Positions 61,451 to 64,000 of a DNA stretch of 64,000 nucleotides are shown here, piece after piece. The notes below the pieces were generated by a model. The model ran no database searches. It saw only the letters and a program-made list of their open reading frames with translations, and was not told where the DNA came from. A program made the translations under genes and the position numbers. Each line of letters starts with the position of its first letter. Positions within the stretch are counted from its first letter, which is position 1. Source of the stretch: Actinomycetes bacterium (GTDB taxonomy: Bacteria; Actinomycetota; Actinomycetes; S36-B12); the NCBI GenBank assembly GCA_024639145.1, contig JAHEIZ010000001.1, positions 98,626-162,625 on the forward strand, written 5' to 3'.

Positions 61451-62704
61451 CTAGTTCTTGCTCAGCTGCGAGAACGGCGCCTTGTCGGCACGATGCTCAG
61501 CAGGAAGGCCGAGCACACGCTCGGCGATGATGTTGCGCTGGATCTCGTCAGTGCCGCCGGCGAGGCGATAGCCCGGAGCGCCGAGCACGTGATCGGACCA
61601 CGCGAACTGCCCCCATTCGCCGGTGTCAGCGACGAGTGCGGAGCCGAGCATGTCGGCAGCGGCATTGCCGATGCGCACCAGATTGTCGGACGCGATGAGC
61701 TTGCCGAGCGAGCCGGCCGGGCCGGGCTTGTCACCGGAGGCATTCGCTCGAGCGACCTTCGCTACGACGGCCGCGTGCAGTTGAGTGCGCACGTAGACAT
61801 CGGCGAGCTCCTGGCGGACGACCGGATCGTCGTTGACGCCCAGTGCCTTCGCGAGCTCGACGAGATCGGCTGAGGTGCCGCCCTTGCGGCGATGGCCGGA
61901 GCCCGAGGAGGAGCGCTCGAAGCCGAGGGTCGCCATGGCGACCTTCCAGCCGTCATTGACATCACCGATGCGCATCGAGTCGGGAATGCGCACGCCATCG
62001 AAGAACACCTCGTTGAATGAGGCGGGGCCGCTCATCTGGCGAATCGGGCGGATCTCGATGCCCGGGGAGTCCATCCGCACCAGGAAGGCAGTGATGCCGC
62101 CCTGCTTGACGACATCGGGATCGGTGCGGGCCAGCATGAATCCGTACTCGGAGAACTGGGCGTTGGAGGTCCAGATCTTCTGGCCGTCGATGACCCACTC
62201 ATCGCCATCACGCACGGCCTTGGTCGACAGACCGGCGAGATCGGAACCGGCGCCCGGCTCGCTGAACAACTGGCAGCACAGGGAGTCAGTGCGCAAGAAA
62301 GCGCGAGCGAACTCGTCACGTTGCGCCGGGGTTCCGAAGACGCTGACAGCCGCACCGACCAGACCTGTGGTCACCGAGATGATCTCCGATGAGGGCGGAA
62401 CGTCGAATTCACGCTCCTCGTCGGCGAAGGCAACGGCGTAGACACTGGGGAGGCCACGGCCGCCGAACTCCTCGGGAAGGGTTAGTGCGCCGAATCCGGC
62501 ATCGAAACGAGCCTTGCGGTACTCGCGCACGCGATCGAGATGCGCGCGCTCATCTTCCTCGCTCTTGGCGATGAAGATCTGCAGCTCAGGGTCACCCTCG
62601 CCCCACACCCGCACCTCTTCGGTGCGCGGCTTCGCGACAGTGGCCAGCCAGCCGCGCACATCGGCGCGGAAAGCCTCGAGCTGGGCGGGATCGAGCTCGC
62701 TCAC
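61451..62704 (-). CDS. Acyl-CoA dehydrogenase, large-subunit type
   Basis: A 417-residue acyl-CoA dehydrogenase: LPEEFGGRGLPSVYAVAFADE near residue 62, FSEPGAGSDLAGLSTKAVRDGDEWVIDGQKIWTS near 125, and C-terminal AGGTDEIQRNIIAERVLGLP. Where medium-chain enzymes have catalytic Glu before GT, this has Gly, typical of large subunits of heteromeric FadE enzymes. GTG 62704 overlaps the thiolase stop (GTGA). It probably pairs with the small subunit encoded convergently. Confidence 0.87.
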   Translation of the reverse strand: MSELDPAQLEAFRADVRGWLATVAKPRTEEVRVWGEGDPELQIFIAKSEEDERAHLDRVREYRKARFDAGFGALTLPEEFGGRGLPSVYAVAFADEEREFDVPPSSEIISVTTGLVGAAVSVFGTPAQRDEFARAFLRTDSLCCQLFSEPGAGSDLAGLSTKAVRDGDEWVIDGQKIWTSNAQFSEYGFMLARTDPDVVKQGGITAFLVRMDSPGIEIRPIRQMSGPASFNEVFFDGVRIPDSMRIGDVNDGWKVAMATLGFERSSSGSGHRRKGGTSADLVELAKALGVNDDPVVRQELADVYVRTQLHAAVVAKVARANASGDKPGPAGSLGKLIASDNLVRIGNAAADMLGSALVADTGEWGQFAWSDHVLGAPGYRLAGGTDEIQRNIIAERVLGLPAEHRADKAPFSQLSKN

Positions 62705-63876
62705 GAGTTCGCACCTTCCTTGACGAGAACGGTGCACGCCGAGATTCCGGGTGCTCCGTAGACATGAGTGAAGCCGATACGGGGATTATTGGGCACCTGC
62801 TGGCCGAGCGCACGTCCTTGCAGCTGACGCATCACCTCATGCACCTGGCGCAGGCCTGATGCGCCCACCGGCTCACCGTTGGCCAGGCAGCCGCCGTCGG
62901 TGTTCACCGGCAGACGGCCATTGATCGTGTAGTCGCCATTGAGGTAGCCGGCACCCTGCTCGCCGTTGGCGCACAACCCGGTTTCGCCCAGGTGAATGAT
63001 CTCGGCGCCGCTATCGGTGTCCTGAAGCTGAGCGACCTGCACTTGATCGGGTGTGATGCCGGCCGCGGCAAAAGCTGCCTTCGCGGCATCAATGGAGGGG
63101 CTGGTGCGCTCACCCGGCGAGAGCCACGGCGAGAAGACCTCGAATGAGCCCGGGCGTCGACCGCGTAGTTCGACTGCGGCGAGGCGAATCGGGTTCTCGC
63201 ACAACTCGAAGGCGCGCTTGCCGCGGGCCAGCACGAGTGCGACAGCGCCGGCATCGGGCGAGCAGAACATGAAGCGGGTAAGAGGCGCATTGATCATGTC
63301 GGAGTTCATCGCCTCATCGACAGAGACCGGCTTACGGCGCCAGGCAAGCGGATGCGCAGAGCCGTAGTCGAAGGCCTTCTCGGACACATAGCCGAGGGTG
63401 CGCTCGTCGATAGCGTGCTCGTGCAGATAGCGCTTGATCTTGAGTGCGAAGTAGGAGGTCGTGACCATCATGCCGGTTTCGCCGTACCAACCACCGATGC
63501 CGTAGCGCGCCGGTGACGCAGCGAAGGCACCGCGTGCGTGGTTGTCGTAGCCGACAACAACAGCGACATCGCGGCCTTCCGCGATCAGGCCATTGCGTGC
63601 GGTCATCAGTGCGACGCCGCCAGTGGCGCAGCCGTTCTTCACCGTGATGAACGGCAGGCCGGTCAGGCCCATTCGCGCCACCATGTTGTCGGGCTTGGTC
63701 TCGCCATTGGTGCCACCGACGGCGAAGTCGACGTCATTCCAGGTGAGACGGCAATCAGCAAGCGCCTCGCGCATCGCCTGCTCGGCGAGCTCTTGGTCCT
63801 CACCGTCAAAGCGGCCGAACTCGGTCATGCCACCGCCGACGATGTAGACCTCGTTGTCGATATCGGCGCCGCTCAT
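62701..63876 (-). CDS. SCP-x/Ltp2-like thiolase (lipid-transfer-protein family)
   Basis: A 391-residue thiolase-fold protein. It keeps a Cys in KNGCATGGVALM near residue 82, but the usual GHP of the C-terminal His motif is GEPVGASGLRQVHE (His replaced by Glu), as in the SCP-2 thiolase/aldolase branch that includes Ltp2, a retro-aldolase of steroid side-chain degradation. Such proteins work with a DUF35 partner. It starts inside the stop of the truncated gene at the window end (TGATG) and overlaps the acyl-CoA dehydrogenase gene, so the three form one operon. Confidence 0.83.
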   Translation of the reverse strand: MSGADIDNEVYIVGGGMTEFGRFDGEDQELAEQAMREALADCRLTWNDVDFAVGGTNGETKPDNMVARMGLTGLPFITVKNGCATGGVALMTARNGLIAEGRDVAVVVGYDNHARGAFAASPARYGIGGWYGETGMMVTTSYFALKIKRYLHEHAIDERTLGYVSEKAFDYGSAHPLAWRRKPVSVDEAMNSDMINAPLTRFMFCSPDAGAVALVLARGKRAFELCENPIRLAAVELRGRRPGSFEVFSPWLSPGERTSPSIDAAKAAFAAAGITPDQVQVAQLQDTDSGAEIIHLGETGLCANGEQGAGYLNGDYTINGRLPVNTDGGCLANGEPVGASGLRQVHEVMRQLQGRALGQQVPNNPRIGFTHVYGAPGISACTVLVKEGANS

Positions 63877-64000
63877 CAGATGGCCTCGAATCCGTAGGTA
63901 TGCACGATGGTGCCGTCGTCATTGGTCCAGGCCTTGGCGAGTGCGAGTCGCACCGGCTCACCGATGACCCAGTCTGTCTTGTTCAACAGCCAGCCCTCGA
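63876..64000 (-). CDS. C-terminal fragment of a gene cut by the window edge (possible DUF35/OB-fold partner)
   Basis: Reading the minus strand gives a 40-residue C-terminus, GWLLNKTDWVIGEPVRLA then LAKAWTNDDGTIVHTYGFEA and a stop, overlapping the thiolase start by one base. Position next to an Ltp2-like thiolase and the beta-strand pattern VRLALAKAW would suit a DUF35 OB-fold protein, the usual partner, but the fragment is too short to be sure. Confidence 0.5.
   Translation of the reverse strand, partial: EGWLLNKTDWVIGEPVRLALAKAWTNDDGTIVHTYGFEAI

Overview
The window is high-GC, densely coded DNA from an actinobacterium. Supporting markers are a WhiB iron-sulfur regulator, DUF2017 and DUF3039 genes, the actinobacterial CysM/CysO/Mec cysteine route, GTP-type PEP carboxykinase, and many leaderless genes whose start codon lies 6-7 nt after a TANNNT -10 box. 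The order clpS-DUF2017-mec-cysO-cysM-...-murI-rph-rdgB matches the mycobacterial Rv1331-Rv1341 block, with some genes missing. I cannot name genus or family. I saw no rRNA, tRNA, CRISPR array, transposase or integrase.

1-31.5 kb is mostly housekeeping. It starts with a cell-surface polymer locus (ABC-2 exporter permease cut by the window edge, CDP-glycerol glycerophosphotransferase-like protein, nucleotidyltransferase), then the conserved rdgB-rph-murI and cysM-cysO-mec-DUF2017-clpS blocks. Next come a secreted GH18 protein, a D,D-carboxypeptidase, an IclR regulator, an HdeD-like protein, a polar amino-acid ABC importer, an MFS transporter, trxA, whiB, argF, a secreted prolyl oligopeptidase, pckG, a copper efflux set (copA, copZ, a CsoR-family regulator), trmB and a thiolase.

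31.6-39 kb is accessory metabolism. A symmetric divergent promoter with a 21-bp palindrome drives epimerase-phosphotransferase-TetR on one side and AttH/CrtC-like-SnoaL-phosphotransferase-unknown on the other.

39-64 kb is a large catabolic region: four Rieske oxygenase alpha subunits, one flavin/[2Fe-2S] reductase, short-chain dehydrogenases, an aldehyde dehydrogenase, two phosphatase-like proteins, a PEP-synthase-like phosphohistidine protein without an ATP-grasp domain, three orphan periplasmic binding proteins, two acyl-CoA dehydrogenases and an SCP-x/Ltp2-like thiolase. A GntR/HutC regulator at 53.8 kb appears to control much of it: a DasR-like GTCTAGAC-centred operator lies at its own divergent promoter and upstream of three Rieske genes. 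The likely logic is capture of a ligand by binding proteins, Rieske oxygenation fed by the shared reductase, oxidation by SDRs and ALDH, and acyl-CoA side-chain removal by the dehydrogenases and thiolase. The substrate is not identifiable from sequence; a steroid, terpenoid or other acyl-bearing compound is only an inference.

A HEPN/MNT toxin-antitoxin pair (49.4-50.2 kb) sits inside this region between 72-bp imperfect direct repeats of the 3' end of a histidine phosphatase gene, which suggests insertion into the catabolic locus.
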